From positions 64,628,427 through 64,692,426 of the forward strand of contig OY829542.1 in NCBI GenBank assembly GCA_963691705.1: a stretch of 64,000 nt of DNA. The letters are read 5' to 3'. The position numbers were made by a program, and so were the translations under genes. The notes under the pieces were generated by a model. That model was not told where the DNA came from and ran no database searches. It worked only from the letters and a program-made list of their open reading frames with translations. The stretch is from Viola odorata (lineage: Eukaryota > Streptophyta > Magnoliopsida > Malpighiales > Violaceae). Of the stretch, positions 24,334 to 36,900 are shown in pieces (within the stretch, counting starts at the first letter, position 1; each line of letters begins with the position of its first letter).

Positions 24334-24486
24334 CTATTGTTTCCATGCTTTCTTCCCTCGAAACTGTTTGCCATTGCGGTCCTTCTTTTTGTTTTTCAGT
24401 TGTCGATTCTTTGCTACCTTGGCTCTCTTTGCTGCAATAGGCATTGGTTTTTTGTGTTCCTTCTGTCTGTTGGTCAAACCCCCCGT
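24334..24486 (-). pseudogene. Captured last exon resembling plant SDA1 (60S ribosome biogenesis)
   Basis: On the minus strand, after an acceptor-like gttgtggcag, a frame reads GGLTNRQKEHKK, PIAAKRAKVAKNRQ and GKQFRGKKAWKQ, then stops at 24336-24334. This is what I remember as the C-terminus of plant SDA1 homologues, nucleolar proteins needed for 60S export. No earlier SDA1 exons are seen upstream within the element. The exon sits inside a Harbinger-like transposon behind a leader exon ending at about 25844, so it looks like a captured fragment. The first ATG in the exon (24444) opens a 36-residue, very basic frame. The match is from memory and should be treated as probable. Confidence 0.6.
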
Positions 24487-25843
24487 CTGCCACAACCCAT
24501 TACAAGAAAAAAGTGGTCAGAATACAAATGGAAGACGACATTTTTCATGATTTCACTATCTTGATGTAATAAATTTTCAAAAATGATATGCTTAGTGCTT
24601 GAAAATTTGCAAATGTGCTATACAAGACATGGAATTTCCTTAACAATCGCATCAAACTTAAAATCAACAACCACAAAAAGCAAAATTGAAAAATTTCATC
24701 CACTTTCATCCATCTAAAATTAAAACTTGGATTGCAGTAATGATATTTGATGGCCTTTTAATAACTTGGCAAAGATTTGTTGCATTCAGAGAAAAACTCA
24801 GAAGATACTGGTTCCTTATAGTATTAACATACTATGTTTGAAGCCTAGTTAGCAGTGTCAATGAAGTAAGCTAAAGACTACTCCTTCCAAAATAAAGATC
24901 ACAACCAGGGGAAAAAAATATTACAAGAAATGCCAAAGTACTAGGGAAGAGTAAAATTAAGTAGTGACCCTAAGAAGAAAAGCATAATTCACAGAATGCT
25001 AGCACCAGTATTAAAGGATAGAGAAATGCAAGGGACTCAAGTGTCAAGGAAAGATTCAATATTGATTGTCACAATCATATGACATGAAACAATGTCGCAA
25101 GAATTAAGACCAGTAAGTAACTCCCTCTCTTCAGCAAAGATGAGCTATTCCATTTACTCAGCTTGTTTCTAAGGCTCCGGTTTATTGTTAAAATGAAATT
25201 CACCCAAGTTATACTCAAACCTAATCTCATCCCCATTTGTTCAAGATCAAAAAGTTGTTGTATTTAACAGCCAATACAATTAACCAAACAAATTGGTTAA
25301 TCTTCAAATAACCTGTAACTTGAAATTTATCATCTCCACTGACGTAATTGAACAATATAACCGACATTGAAAGACCAGGTCCAAATGCCAAACTACAAGC
25401 TTGTTCATCCCATTAATGAAATGCGTAAAGCACAAAGAGCTATAAAACACAGAAGCAAACCAAACACCACATAAATCCAGAGTATAGTAAGAAACAGAAA
25501 CCATGGAGAACCAAAGTTGACTAGTAAATTAAGCACAACTGTCATAGCAATTCAACAAGAAGAAAGCTAAGGCTGAGCATACAAAAGCTGGCATTCCCAA
25601 AAACAAGAGGAACGAAGCATGAAGATCCAAAATCAGTACCATCAGCCACAAAATTATTCCAAAATCAAACACAAAATCAATCCGAAATCAACCCAACAAT
25701 TAAACCCAACAATTAAACCAATAATTAAACCAACAATTAACCCAAAATCAGCCACACAATTTAACGGAAAAAATAGGTTAAAAATTAAAATTAAAATTGA
25801 TTAGCTACGGGAACCTTTATTTCGAGGATGAAGAGGAGATTAC

Positions 25844-26110
25844 CTGTCGGCCGGTGGGTGAGGCAGTCTGAGAGGCTGGACAGAGGTAAAGGTCGGTATC
25901 GTTCTTCTTCTGCTTCTATTTCTCTTCTCTTCTCGTCTCTTCTGTTCTCTTCCTCGATGCTTTTCCGATTTCGTACGCAAGCGAGAGGAGGACGCCGTTG
26001 GTGGTGGAGGACCGCGGTGGTTATGGTTCAGCTGCTGTTTGCTACTGGTGGTGGAGGACGGCGATGGTGGAGGAGATGAGGAGAAGAAGAATGAGGTGCA
26101 GATCTACCCT
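25844..26110 (-). promoter_or_regulatory. Leader-like exon inside the Harbinger-like element
   Basis: On the minus strand this GC-richer, CT/AG-rich stretch has no ATG and ends at a good donor, CCGACAG|GTAATC (25844/25843). It resembles a plant 5' untranslated exon with its promoter toward 26200, and could drive the captured SDA1-like exon 1.36 kb further on. Inference only. Confidence 0.4.
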
Positions 26111-27811
26111 AATTTGAGAAGAACAACGATGAAATGAAGGAGCAAAGAGGAGTTAAGTTTAGTTTTTATACCAAGTTTTTTCGTAATTAAAACTAAGTTG
26201 GCTGGACATTTTTGTCCACTAATTGTTCAGCCCTCCATCGCGACAACGGCCAAAACCAATATTCTCCCGCTGGTCCAATTTCGGCCATTCCCAAAACAGG
26301 CAAAATGCTGGGTTGGCCACCCAAAAATTGCCATTTTCATTTGTTGAATGGTGTTTACCAAACACCATTCAGCCCATTTCAGTTTGGGAATGTTGGGTTG
26401 GGTACCCAACCCAGACTCCCAAATAGACACTTAATACTATTAAAGGATTGATGGATGATGCCTAATTGCTTTGCCTTTATCATTGGGCAAACTTGTCTTG
26501 GCTTCATCTTCCCACTCTCATTAAATGCCCGTGTCCTCAACGTCGTCTCAGTTTCATTGACCCCACGGCCGTCATTAATACAAGTACTCCTATCCAAACT
26601 CCATACAAGCGTGTTTCAATTCATCGGTGTTTTATTTTTCTACTTAGGAAAGTACATATTCCGTTACATAACGTACATAAAAGATTCATGAATATATTTT
26701 AAACGGCTGTTACATTATTTTCGATATATAAGTTGTGATGTTCGTTGTGCAATATAACGGTTGATACTATTATAATACTGTTATGATCGTTATTTGGCAT
26801 TTTTATACCTATCAAAAAAATTCAAAGTATGTACCATTTTTGAAATTTTTAGTGGTTAAAATATTCTAAATATATAATAAAAAAAGTCCATAGATTATAA
26901 AAATGAGAGAAAATGTAGTATTATCTAATAAGTGAGACCCAAAATATTAAAACAAAAAAAGTTAAAAAATAAAAATAAAAATAAAAGTATCTTTATAAAA
27001 GAATAAAAGAAAAAGAACAACGATAAAAAGAAAAGAAAAAGGTAGAAAAAAAGTTGTCGGGCTCTTATTTTTTACAAAAAAATAAAACAAGTATACACTA
27101 ATAGAATATTTCGTGTCACGTAAGATTTTTGTCACGAAAGGACATATTCAAACCTTATACACAAATGTTATAAATTTTATTAAACTTTAAAATAGTTAAG
27201 GACCCAATCAATTTTTTCGTAAAATGTTGGGAGCCTTGGTGCATTTTTCCATTTTTAATTCAAACTAATTACGACAGATCAAGTAGCTATTTGTTAATAT
27301 ACCATACGAACCCAACTTATCAGTTAAAGTGCAGATCTAATACCAGAACCTTGCAACAAATATTCAAAGAAAGAAGAGACAAAATAAGCAAAAGAAAAGC
27401 AATAGATTAAAAAAAACATTAAAATTTACTTATAGATTACACCGATTCACTCCTTTTTTTCAATGTTGTGCTGGTGAGAGCATTGATAGAGATGATGAGA
27501 GTGTGACTGGAAGGAGACAATCATGCGTGTGGGAAGAAAGAAAAAAAGGAGAAGAAAACAAAACAAAAAAAGAAAAGAAAAGAAAAGAAAAAAGGTATGA
27601 ATATTTTTTTTTTTACTAACAGAATATTTCGTACCACGTAATTTTTTTATCACAAAATGACTCAATCAAACCTTTTACATAAGTTTTAGGAGTTTTATTG
27701 AACCTTAAAAACGTAAAAAAAATTCAATCGAACTTTTAACAAAATGTTGGAAACTCTTCGGTGCATTTCCTCCTTTTTATCATTAGTGTAATAAAAGTTA
27801 GTAGAGTAATA

Positions 27812-27934
27812 CTCCCTCCGTTTTCGAATAATCGTCGCTTTTGAATTTTTTGTTACTGTTTTACTTGACTTTTTAGTGTTTGTTGTACTTTTTGTTACTG
27901 TTTCAAAGAGTCAATTATTCAAAAACAGAAGGAG
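27812..27934. mobile_element. Stowaway-like MITE
   Basis: A 123-bp unit with ends CTCCCTCCGTTTTCGAATAAT and ATTATTCAAAAACAGAAGGAG, flanked by TA on both sides. Ends and TA duplication identify a Tc1/mariner-derived Stowaway element. It is absent from copy 1 of the duplication, which lacks the surrounding segment as well. Confidence 0.72.
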
Positions 27935-30900
27935 TATAATAGTAGGTACTAACGCCCTCTACATTATTCATCAAATACAAAAGACCTCTTATTCTTTTAA
28001 AAATCTAATTTCAATCCCTATTCTATTTTGTCAAACCAATCTCACCCTTTTCTATTACAATAATAATAATAATAATAATAAAAACTTAAAATATTTTTAG
28101 TAAAATATTAATAGCATTTATTAAAAAAAAGTATATTTTTCGTCTTAATTTATATTTTTTCATTCTAAATTAAATCGATTAGCGGATTTTTTTTCCCTAG
28201 AAAAGGGTGAGATAATTATATTTTTTTTCTCTGTTTTTTTCTTTCCTTATAGTGGATAATTAAAATTTCAATGTAACTTAAAATTCATTAATTAACAGAG
28301 CTTTAATTTCGCACCCTAAACTTTTAATAGATTTTTTCATATTCTTATTATTAGTTCTACATCTACGGTTGAGATTAATTCATATTATCATATGTTTTGA
28401 GTTACAACATAATTTTCTCGAAAGCATTTTAAATTTTGACGTCAGCTTTCGTCTTTGAACCAGAATAGACCTATTTGTGTTGGCCCACACAAAATTCCTA
28501 CGTGGGCCAGTCTCTAAATCTAGGTGGGCCCACTAGAGGTGGCTCTGTTATTTCCCGAGTGTCAACGACAAAATTATCACTGTGGAACTTGAAAATTTAT
28601 CACTGATTAACGTCCGAGAAAGAAATCATGGGTATCACCTCACATCACTACCGAATAAAAATATGTTTTTGTTTTTTAGTTATCATAGTGGAATTGAGTA
28701 TTAAACCGATCAAATCTTGAGTTATCACTACCGAATATATGATAAAAATGTGAACAAATTATCATTTTTTTCCGGGTTGAAATAATTTAACTGACAAAAC
28801 TGACAATTGTTGGATCAAACCGATTTAAATCTGTCACACATTCACTTATCAGACTGAGCGATCGTATTTTAATAACTATTGTTTTTTAAGTAAATAATTT
28901 TGTTTACGAAACTTGAACGAAAGTAAATTCATGATTCATTGGATTATTGTATTGTATTGTATATGTTGGTGCTCCATTTTCTGATAGTTCAGTCCTAACA
29001 GAAACGAGATGATTAGGAAAGGAAAACTTAATATATTTGACTTGGATTTCTGAGGAAAAAAATAAACGCAAAATTACAAAAGTTGTCGTTGAAGCAATGT
29101 TCTTATTTGTGAGTATATGCATAATTAAAAGAAAATGAGAGGTGAAGAGTTTGATTCATAGGCTTCATATATCAGAAATACATTTAAAAAAGTTTTGTAT
29201 TTCTTTAGTCCAACCTTTTTGTAAATTTCTGATTGAAAAAAAATCTCTGGGATTGGAAAACAAGTGGATCAATCTTTCTTAAGCTGTTCAATAAAACTCA
29301 GATCTGGAAAAGAAAAGAAAAAACCTTAACAGACTTCTCCTCTCTCACTTTTGATTCGGTCCAAGTCGGAAAACTCTTCAATCTACAAGGCAAAATCACA
29401 TAACAAGTTCTGGGTTTATCACGTTCTGCTTACCATTTGATGATCACTTTAGTGTCGATTATTTTAGATTTGATCCGAATTCAAAAGTCCGTAGAGCCCA
29501 ATTTGAGAAAAACGTCATGTAATATCCTTTTAATATTTATCGAAGCGCCCAACACGTCTAATTAATGAATAATTATATAGTACACTGGTGTGCCATATTA
29601 TTTCATTCACACGGAAGCTACATGTTAGGATTAACGGTTACAAATTAGGCAGTTTTAAAATTAAAATTTTGAAAATAATATACACATAAATAATAGCCGG
29701 ATAAACCCTAAAATGATCATATCCATATATAACTACTTATTAATTTGGGTGTACACATAATTAAAATATCGAGTGCACCGTTTAACTTTTCCTAATTAAG
29801 ATGCATTGACTCGAGCACATAGCCAATCATCCTATCAAAAGTTGTTGTTGGGTCTTCTGGACGCATTGGCCTAATCGAAAATCACCAACAAAAATCGAAC
29901 TACATTATTAAAAAAAGGAAACGGTGGTTAAGATATATAGATAGATAGATACATTGAAGAATTTGTGATTAGTCACAATCGTATTATGGTGGTGCAAACA
30001 GAATTAGCTAGGCTCCTAATTCAACATAATCTGGTCAGTTTAAAGTGTGGACAATATTCTGAAGGAAGTTTTCATTTATAAATACAATAACATTAATTCC
30101 TTACCTAATCCATCTGTCATACGTTCATGATCATTTCGTCATTGATCATCCATCACCTATATATGCCTGGCGGCTGCCCCTCTTTGTCTCTTAGTAATGT
30201 AAAAATAATTTTTAACTTTTGACTAATTACATGACATGCATCTCTTTCAAACGAATTTTATTGCAGATACGTACAGTGGCGGATCTTGCCCTTAATGTTT
30301 GGGGGGGCGAGATTAGTGGTGCCCCCGAAAATTTTTTTTTGGGGTATCCGTCACTAAATAACAAATATTTAGATAAACTTAACAAAAAGATAAATAAAAA
30401 AGACAATATAAAAAAAAAAAAATTATACATTAGAATTCAAACAATATACGTACCTTTTACAATTGTTCTCTACTTTAGGAGACGAAATTAAAAATATTAC
30501 CTGTAAAATATAAACATTCTCGTCAATAATTATTATAATAAAAAATTTAATATATATTATGTATAATTAATTAAATTACCTGAATTGTACCCGACGTTCT
30601 TTCAAATCAACAAATGCATCTAATATCGAGTCTAAACTGAAAGTCTCGGCAATTTCTTTTTCAATATAAACCACCAAATTATCTGCAAGAAATTCGTCTT
30701 CCATTTTGTTCCGAAGCCTATTTTTAATAATTTTCATTGCCGAAAATGCACGTTCACCTGTTGCTGTAGATACTGGAAGAGTTAAAATAAGATGAATTAT
30801 TCTATCAATAAGATAGAACGTCTTTGACATCTTTGTTTCTGCAAACACTTGACATAATTCTGAAAGAGATGACAAATGTTGTAGCTTAGGATGATTCTGT

Positions 30901-32385
30901 ATCTCAATCTGAAAATGTTGTAATTGATATTTGATACTCATCACTTCTTGCTCACTAAAATCCATAGGATAAAACTTTTCAGCAAGCTTACAAATATCCT
31001 CAATGTTAAAGGATTTGTAGCCATCATTTGGATTCAATGCTAAACTGAGTGTCAAAAGCTCCATTGCTTGCTCATTGAATCTACTATTTAACTCTTGCAA
31101 CTGGAAGTCTATTGCAACGTTAAATATATCAAAGTGATAATGATGCTCCTTAGTAATGTTATCACGCTGACGACGACCTCGACCTTCAACATATTGAGCA
31201 CTCAAATCAGGGATCTCAACATCTTCTTTCTTTGAAAATGATATGACACTTTCAATAAAATCATTCCAACCATGGTCTCTCAACTTCTGGATCAATACTT
31301 TTGAACTTGAAACTAAATGTAAAGCATTCAAAATATCTTGAGACTTTTGCTGCAAAACTTGACAAAGTATGTCAGTAATCCCCATGACTTCCTTCATTAG
31401 ATGCAAGATGAATATAAATTCAAAGGATGTCATCATATTCAAAGCTGAGTTAGCATCACCTCGTTGAGAGTAAGTAGCTCCATTAGTCTTTACTTGTTCA
31501 AGAACAGAGCAAGTTGCATCATACATGCTTAGAAGGCTGCAAATGGAATGAAAATGTGATCCCCAACGAGTATCACCAGCTCGTTTTAAAGTTCCAATTT
31601 GATTGAGACCCTTTCCAGTTTCAAGTTCATCAATAGCAAGCAAATATGCAGTTTTAGATGCTTGGGCAGCTTGCAATTCATCTTGACGTTTACATGACGA
31701 GGTAACAATATTGACAATAAAAGTCAAATTGGAAAAGAATTCATGAACAACATGTACTTCTCTAGCTGCAGCAACTAATGCCAGTTGTAACCGGTGAGCA
31801 AAACAATGTACATAAGAATAAGGAAGAAGACCCCCCAGAAAATAGCAAAATTAGAAGAAAAGAATAAACACCGTTCTTCTCTGGCCTCCCCCCGGCGAGG
31901 CTTGTTCCTCCGGTGTGCCCACTGCTACCGGAGAGTCCTAAACACCGTTTCACCCACTGTGAACGGAGTGAAAACTTTCTTTTTTCCTTCTCCTTTTCCC
32001 CTAGCCCTGTCCTTCTCCGTTCATTCCCTCTCAGATCTTTTCCTTCTTCGATCTACCTTGTTCCTTCTTCTTCGCTCCTCCTCGATCTTCTTCGTCCCGA
32101 TCTGTTTCCCTCTCTCCACCTCCCCCCTCTTCTCTTCCTTGCTTCGTTTCTTCTTTTTGTGTTCCGTTGATTTTTGGATCCGGCTGTTTGGTGGTTTCTT
32201 TTGGTTTGAAGGGACTTCGTGGGCCCTTGTGTGTCTTTTGCAGGTTGTTTTCCAAGATCCTTGGGTTGTTTGGGGTCTAGTGGGTGTTAAGGGGTTTTTG
32301 CTTTCTTCTGGTCTGCTAAGTGTTTGAGAAAAAGCCTGAGTCAGAGATTGGTGGCTGTTTTCTTCCGAGGTGTGTGTGTTTGGTC

Positions 32386-33915
32386 ATGGATTCGGATCTG
32401 GTGGCTAAGAGGCGTGAGGGACAGAAGAATTGTATCTCCTACTACGTCGAAAATCTTCCGATGTATGTTGATCATAGATCCTTACGGTATTTAATTACGA
32501 GGAGATGGAATCTGCCTAGATTCGGCAGAGTGTTAGACATTTTCATTCCCAAGAAGAGAAACAAGTTGGGGAAGAGATTTGGGTTCGTTAGATTTGATTG
32601 GGTTGAGAACAGGATTGATATGGAAATTGCACTGGATCGTCAGTTTATCGGAGCATCGGCGATAAGAAGCAATATTGGTAGACCTATTAAGCGTTGGGTT
32701 AATTCTCGTCCTGACAGGAAGGTTAGGGAATTGATCTCTGGTCTGGTTCGGAATACTGATCAGAGGGCTGAGGGGAAGGAAATATCAAAAGGATCCATGT
32801 CATTGGAGAGTGAAAATTCAGGAGATTTGTGCAGAGTCAAGGAATTAGACGTGGAAGCCCCTAGGACTCCTGTTGATCAGGAGGCCATTGTGGGAACTGA
32901 GGTTAGAGGAGAATTCCTTGAGAAGGACATCCTTGAGATCGTTGCCACAGTTCCTGAGGAAAATAAGTCATGGCTAGATAAAAGTGCGATAGGAGTTTTG
33001 CGTAAGATGGAAGACGCCTCAGAGGTGAAAGAATTAGTTTTGGATTTGGGTTGGGAGTGCGAAGCAAAGATTATGGGGAGAGGTTTGGTTTGGCTGGAAT
33101 TTGAATCCCAAGCAGAAAGAGAGCGGGTTGAGAAGGAGTCGCTTGAGATCAATGGGCTGTTCTCTAAGCTCATCCCATGGTCAAGTGACGTGGCGAATAG
33201 AGGCCGGTTATGCTGGGTTCATTGTGTGGGAATTCCAGTACAAGTTTGGGGGACTGATTTCTTTGTTAAATTGGGTTCTTGCCTAGGCGAACTTGTTGAG
33301 ATGGATGAGTGTACAACTTATCGCAAGAGGTTGGATATTGCTCGTTTGCTAATAGCAACAGACAAGTTATGTATTCAGGAGACAATCAGAGTTAACGTGG
33401 AAGGGAATTTTTTTAATCTCAATTGCTTTGAAGAGCCCTTGCAAGGGGCGATCAATTCTTTAGATTGGAAGATGGGAGGTAAAGATGATGTGGTCTACTC
33501 TGAGAAAAGTTCTGAGGAAGATGTGGAGGAAGAGGTTGATTCGAGAGGTAAGGATGAAACTCCGAATTCGGGTCACATGGAGGTTGAATGGAAGTCGGAA
33601 GGGAGTGTGGCTGGAGGTTACTGGGAATGCCCTTTTGTAACAGACCGAAAACGTAGGGGAATTGTCAAGAGATTTGTAGGCAACAAAGGAAATCTAGAAA
33701 CAGTGTGCTTGGACAGCAGCTCTCAGATTGACGCTCTAAGGGTTGAGGATTCAGATATTATCAGAGCGAACAGGTTAATGGAGGCATCTTTGTTAGATCC
33801 TGATTCCTGGAATATTGGAAGGTTGTTGAATATTACAGACCTAGTCAATGAAGAAGCTTTTAGAGATTTCGACAAAAATCGATTTGCGGCGGATCTTGCA
33901 ATCTTCAAAGGTTAG
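32386..33915 (+). CDS. LINE ORF1, RNA-binding (RRM) protein
   Basis: 509 residues from the ATG at 32386; the frame is open earlier from a GTG at 32320, but MDSDLVAKR is the better start. Residues about 15-80 resemble an RNA-recognition motif (NCISYYVENLP, then KLGKRFGFVRFDWV), as in plant L1 ORF1 proteins that coat the element RNA. A region with GLVWLEFESQAER and LCWVHCVGIPVQVWG matches the DUF4283-like ORF1 core. The C-terminal third is acidic. No CCHC knuckle is seen. It is followed after 37 bases by ORF2. Confidence 0.85.
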   Translation: MDSDLVAKRREGQKNCISYYVENLPMYVDHRSLRYLITRRWNLPRFGRVLDIFIPKKRNKLGKRFGFVRFDWVENRIDMEIALDRQFIGASAIRSNIGRPIKRWVNSRPDRKVRELISGLVRNTDQRAEGKEISKGSMSLESENSGDLCRVKELDVEAPRTPVDQEAIVGTEVRGEFLEKDILEIVATVPEENKSWLDKSAIGVLRKMEDASEVKELVLDLGWECEAKIMGRGLVWLEFESQAERERVEKESLEINGLFSKLIPWSSDVANRGRLCWVHCVGIPVQVWGTDFFVKLGSCLGELVEMDECTTYRKRLDIARLLIATDKLCIQETIRVNVEGNFFNLNCFEEPLQGAINSLDWKMGGKDDVVYSEKSSEEDVEEEVDSRGKDETPNSGHMEVEWKSEGSVAGGYWECPFVTDRKRRGIVKRFVGNKGNLETVCLDSSSQIDALRVEDSDIIRANRLMEASLLDPDSWNIGRLLNITDLVNEEAFRDFDKNRFAADLAIFKG

Positions 33916-33952
33916 TCTTGTATCTGATTAGCGGGACTTTACTCAGTTATTC

Positions 33953-36900
33953 ATGGTGAATTTAATGTCATGGAATAGCCGTGGGTTGCTTTCGATGCAT
34001 AAGAGGAAGTTTATCAAAAAGAAATTCTGTAGAGAGGGGTTGAATTTTTGCTTACTGCAGGAAACTAAAAAGAGGGAGGTGGATGATTTTTTCATGTTTA
34101 CCCTTTGGGGTAGCAGGGACATGCGCTGGGTTATCGCCCCCGCATCAGGTAGATCTGGGGGGTTAATTACGATGTGGGACAACAAGGTGTTTCAGAGTAG
34201 TCGGTCTGTAGTCGGAGAAAGATTTCTTTGGGTTGAGGGTGAATTGATTGAGGGAAATTTCAAGTGTGCTATCTTAAATATCTATGCGTATACTGATGCT
34301 CGGCAGCGAGGTAGTCTATGGGATGAGCTATCGGATTTAATCAACAGTAGTGAAGTCCCTGTTCTGGTGGGAGGGGATTTTAATGAAACCTTGTCTCCTA
34401 CAGATAGGTTGCACGGAAGAGGGCATACGCAGGGAATGCGTGCCTTCCAGACTTGGGTGGACAGTTGTAGGTTGATCGATATTGGTCTATCTGGGAGGAA
34501 GTTCACTTGGGCAAATTCTGTTAGTAGGAGTAGGATCGACAGGGTTCTACTCCAAGAGGAGTGGATTCATCGTCTCCAAGTTGTTAGGCTGACTGCTCTT
34601 AGCAGAACTTGGTCTGATCACACCCCTCTTCTCCTCTGTCATGAAGTTTTGGACTGGGGCCCAAAGCCCTTTCGGGACTTACAGTCATGGTGGGAAGTTG
34701 TGAATTTTAAGGACTTAGTGGAGGGGTGGTGGAGAGAAGCTGGTCTGGAGTTTCAGGGGGACTTCAAATTTATCCAGAAGATGAAATTCTTGAGAAACAA
34801 AATTCGTCTGTGGAATAAGGAAGTATATGGCAGACTGGAGGTACGGCTTAGGGAAACTTTGGATAGAGCCGACTATCTAGAGAAACAAGCTGATGATCGT
34901 GTTCTAACCGTGGAGGAACAATTGGAGATGGCGGAGATTGGGAGCGCAATCTGGGAACAACAAGGAAAAGTAGATAGGTTGTGGCAACAAAAAAACCAGT
35001 GGAAATGGAATACCAAGGGTGACAGAAATACTGGATACTTCCATCGCATGGCAAAAATTCAAGCATCGTATAAGAACATCAAGGAGATAATGACGGTGAA
35101 TGGTAGAAAGACGGAACCTATTGAGATCAAACAAGCGGCGGTCCAGTATTTTGAGGGGTTCTTTAAAACAAGTCAATGGAACAGACCTCGCATTCCGGAT
35201 ATTGGCTTTTCTAAATTGTCTGTTGTGGAGGCTAGCTGGCTGGAGAGAGAGGTGACCTCAGAGGAGATTAAGGAGGCTGTTTGGGCTTGTGATGGGAGGA
35301 AGACTCCGGGACCAGATGGATTTTCGTTGAATTTCATTCAGAAGGCGTGGGATGTGGTGGGAAGGGAATTTAGTAGCTTGATCCAGGGCTTTTTCAAATC
35401 TGGCAGGTTCCCTTTAGGGGCTAATACCACCTTTTTAACTCTAATTCCGAAATCAGCTTCAGCTAGACGTTTTGCGGATTTTCGGCCTATTAGCCTGGTT
35501 AGTTGTTACTGTAAGATAATCTCGAAGATCTTAGCAGGTAGATTAAGGGAGGTGATAGGAAGTGTTATTAGTGAGGTTCAGCATGGGTTTATGCAAGGGA
35601 AACAGACTCTAGATTGTGTTATGGCGGCCAATGAAGTAGTTCATTTTCTTAAACAGTCGAAACGACAAGGGCTGCTATTTAAACTTGATTTCGAAAAGGC
35701 TTACGATTCAATTGAATGGGAGTACTTGGAGGACGTTATGGGCCATATGGGATTTGGGATTAGATGGAGGAAATGGATAAAAGAGTGCATTAGCACGAGT
35801 AAGGTTTCTGTGCTTATTAATGGTTCTCCGACAGAGCAATTTGGGGTTGAGCGTGGGCTGCGACAGGGATGTTCCATGTCTCCATTCCTGTTTAATATCG
35901 CTGCTGAGGGATTACATCGCTTATTTGTTAGAGCAGAAGAAGTAGGAGTGCTTAGAGGAGTGGAAGATTCTGTTGTAGGATGGAGAGTTAGCCATCTACA
36001 ATTTGCAGATGACACTTTGGTGTTCGTTAATAACGATGAGGAGGAAATTCAGGGGGTCAAAGGTACCCTTAGATGGTTTGAGGCATATTCGGGGCTTAAG
36101 GTGAACTTTCACAAGAGCTCTCTGGTGGGAATCAATTTGAGCGAGCAAGTGGGGAGTTGCCTTGCTAGAAGAGCGGGTTGCAAGTATGAATCTCTCCCTT
36201 TCAAGTACTTGGGATCGTATGTGGGATTCAACCCCCGGAGGATATCGAGTTGGGAGTTTCTAGTCGAAAAAATGCGAACAAAGTTGGCTAGCTGGAAGGG
36301 CAATCTCTTGTCGGTTGGAGGGAGAGTCACGCTTATCAAATCAGCACTATCTAGCATACCGGTCTACAATATGTCCTTGTATTACATGCCCAAAAGCGTT
36401 ATTAAGCAGTGTGAAGGAATTATGCGTAGGTTTATGTGGAGTGGGGACGATCAGAAGAGAGGCTTGGCGAAGGTGAGTTGGAAGGAGATCACAAGGAAAC
36501 CTGAATTTGGAGGATTGGGAATTGGCAACTTACGTGCAAAGAATGTGGGTTTACTGTTTAAATGGGTCTGGGACCTAGTGAACGGAAGTGGGAAGATTTG
36601 GGCACATTTAGTGCGGAAGAAGTATAACATTAGCAATCTAGGAGATCTATGGCAGCCAAGGGAAGCAAATCTTTCAGCTGTTTGGAGAGATATCATGAAA
36701 CTTCTTAGCAGGGGGGGGGATTATTTTGATTATTGGGCAACAAGATCAGAAGTAGTAGTGGAAGATGGGAGAAGTGCTTCCTTCTGGTGGGATCCTATCG
36801 CTAACAAGAAACCGTTGGCCTTGTTGCACCCTCGCTTGTATAATCTTGCTTGCAATAAGCATGGTACCGTCAGGGAATATGGTCTTCATGGTGAGGAATC

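Larger units (their letters stand above)
22960..26430. mobile_element. PIF/Harbinger-like element carrying a gene fragment
   Basis: The element is bounded by the trinucleotide TTA on both sides (22957-22959 and 26431-26433), and copy 1 of the duplication preserves the empty site with one TTA. The ends are imperfect inverted repeats: GGGTCTGTTTGGTAGTC on the left and, read inward on the minus strand, GTGTCTATTTGGGAGTC on the right. A 3-bp TTA duplication plus this terminus is typical of PIF/Harbinger. The left end is internally repeated (gtgctgtttggtagtccag again near 23104). No transposase is seen, so it is non-autonomous. It contains a promoter-like leader on the minus strand and an SDA1-like exon, listed separately. 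Confidence 0.8.
22096..30135. repeat. Segmental duplication, copy 2
   Basis: Collinear with the two blocks of copy 1 at 6260-15902 and in the same orientation. Differences are a 3471-bp Harbinger-like insertion at 22960; absence of copy 1's 7510-12988 block, the join lying at 26831-26850 (gtaccatttttg then aaatttttagtgg); and an extra stretch at about 27720-28085 that includes a small Stowaway element. The last 2 kb are almost identical to copy 1. No protein-coding gene of its own is recognised outside the insertion. Confidence 0.88.

Noticed and set aside
31794..32327. Open frame of 177 codons before LINE ORF1
   Set aside because: It lies in the CT-rich LINE leader, is Phe/Leu/Ser low complexity, and its start is in the hAT target site.
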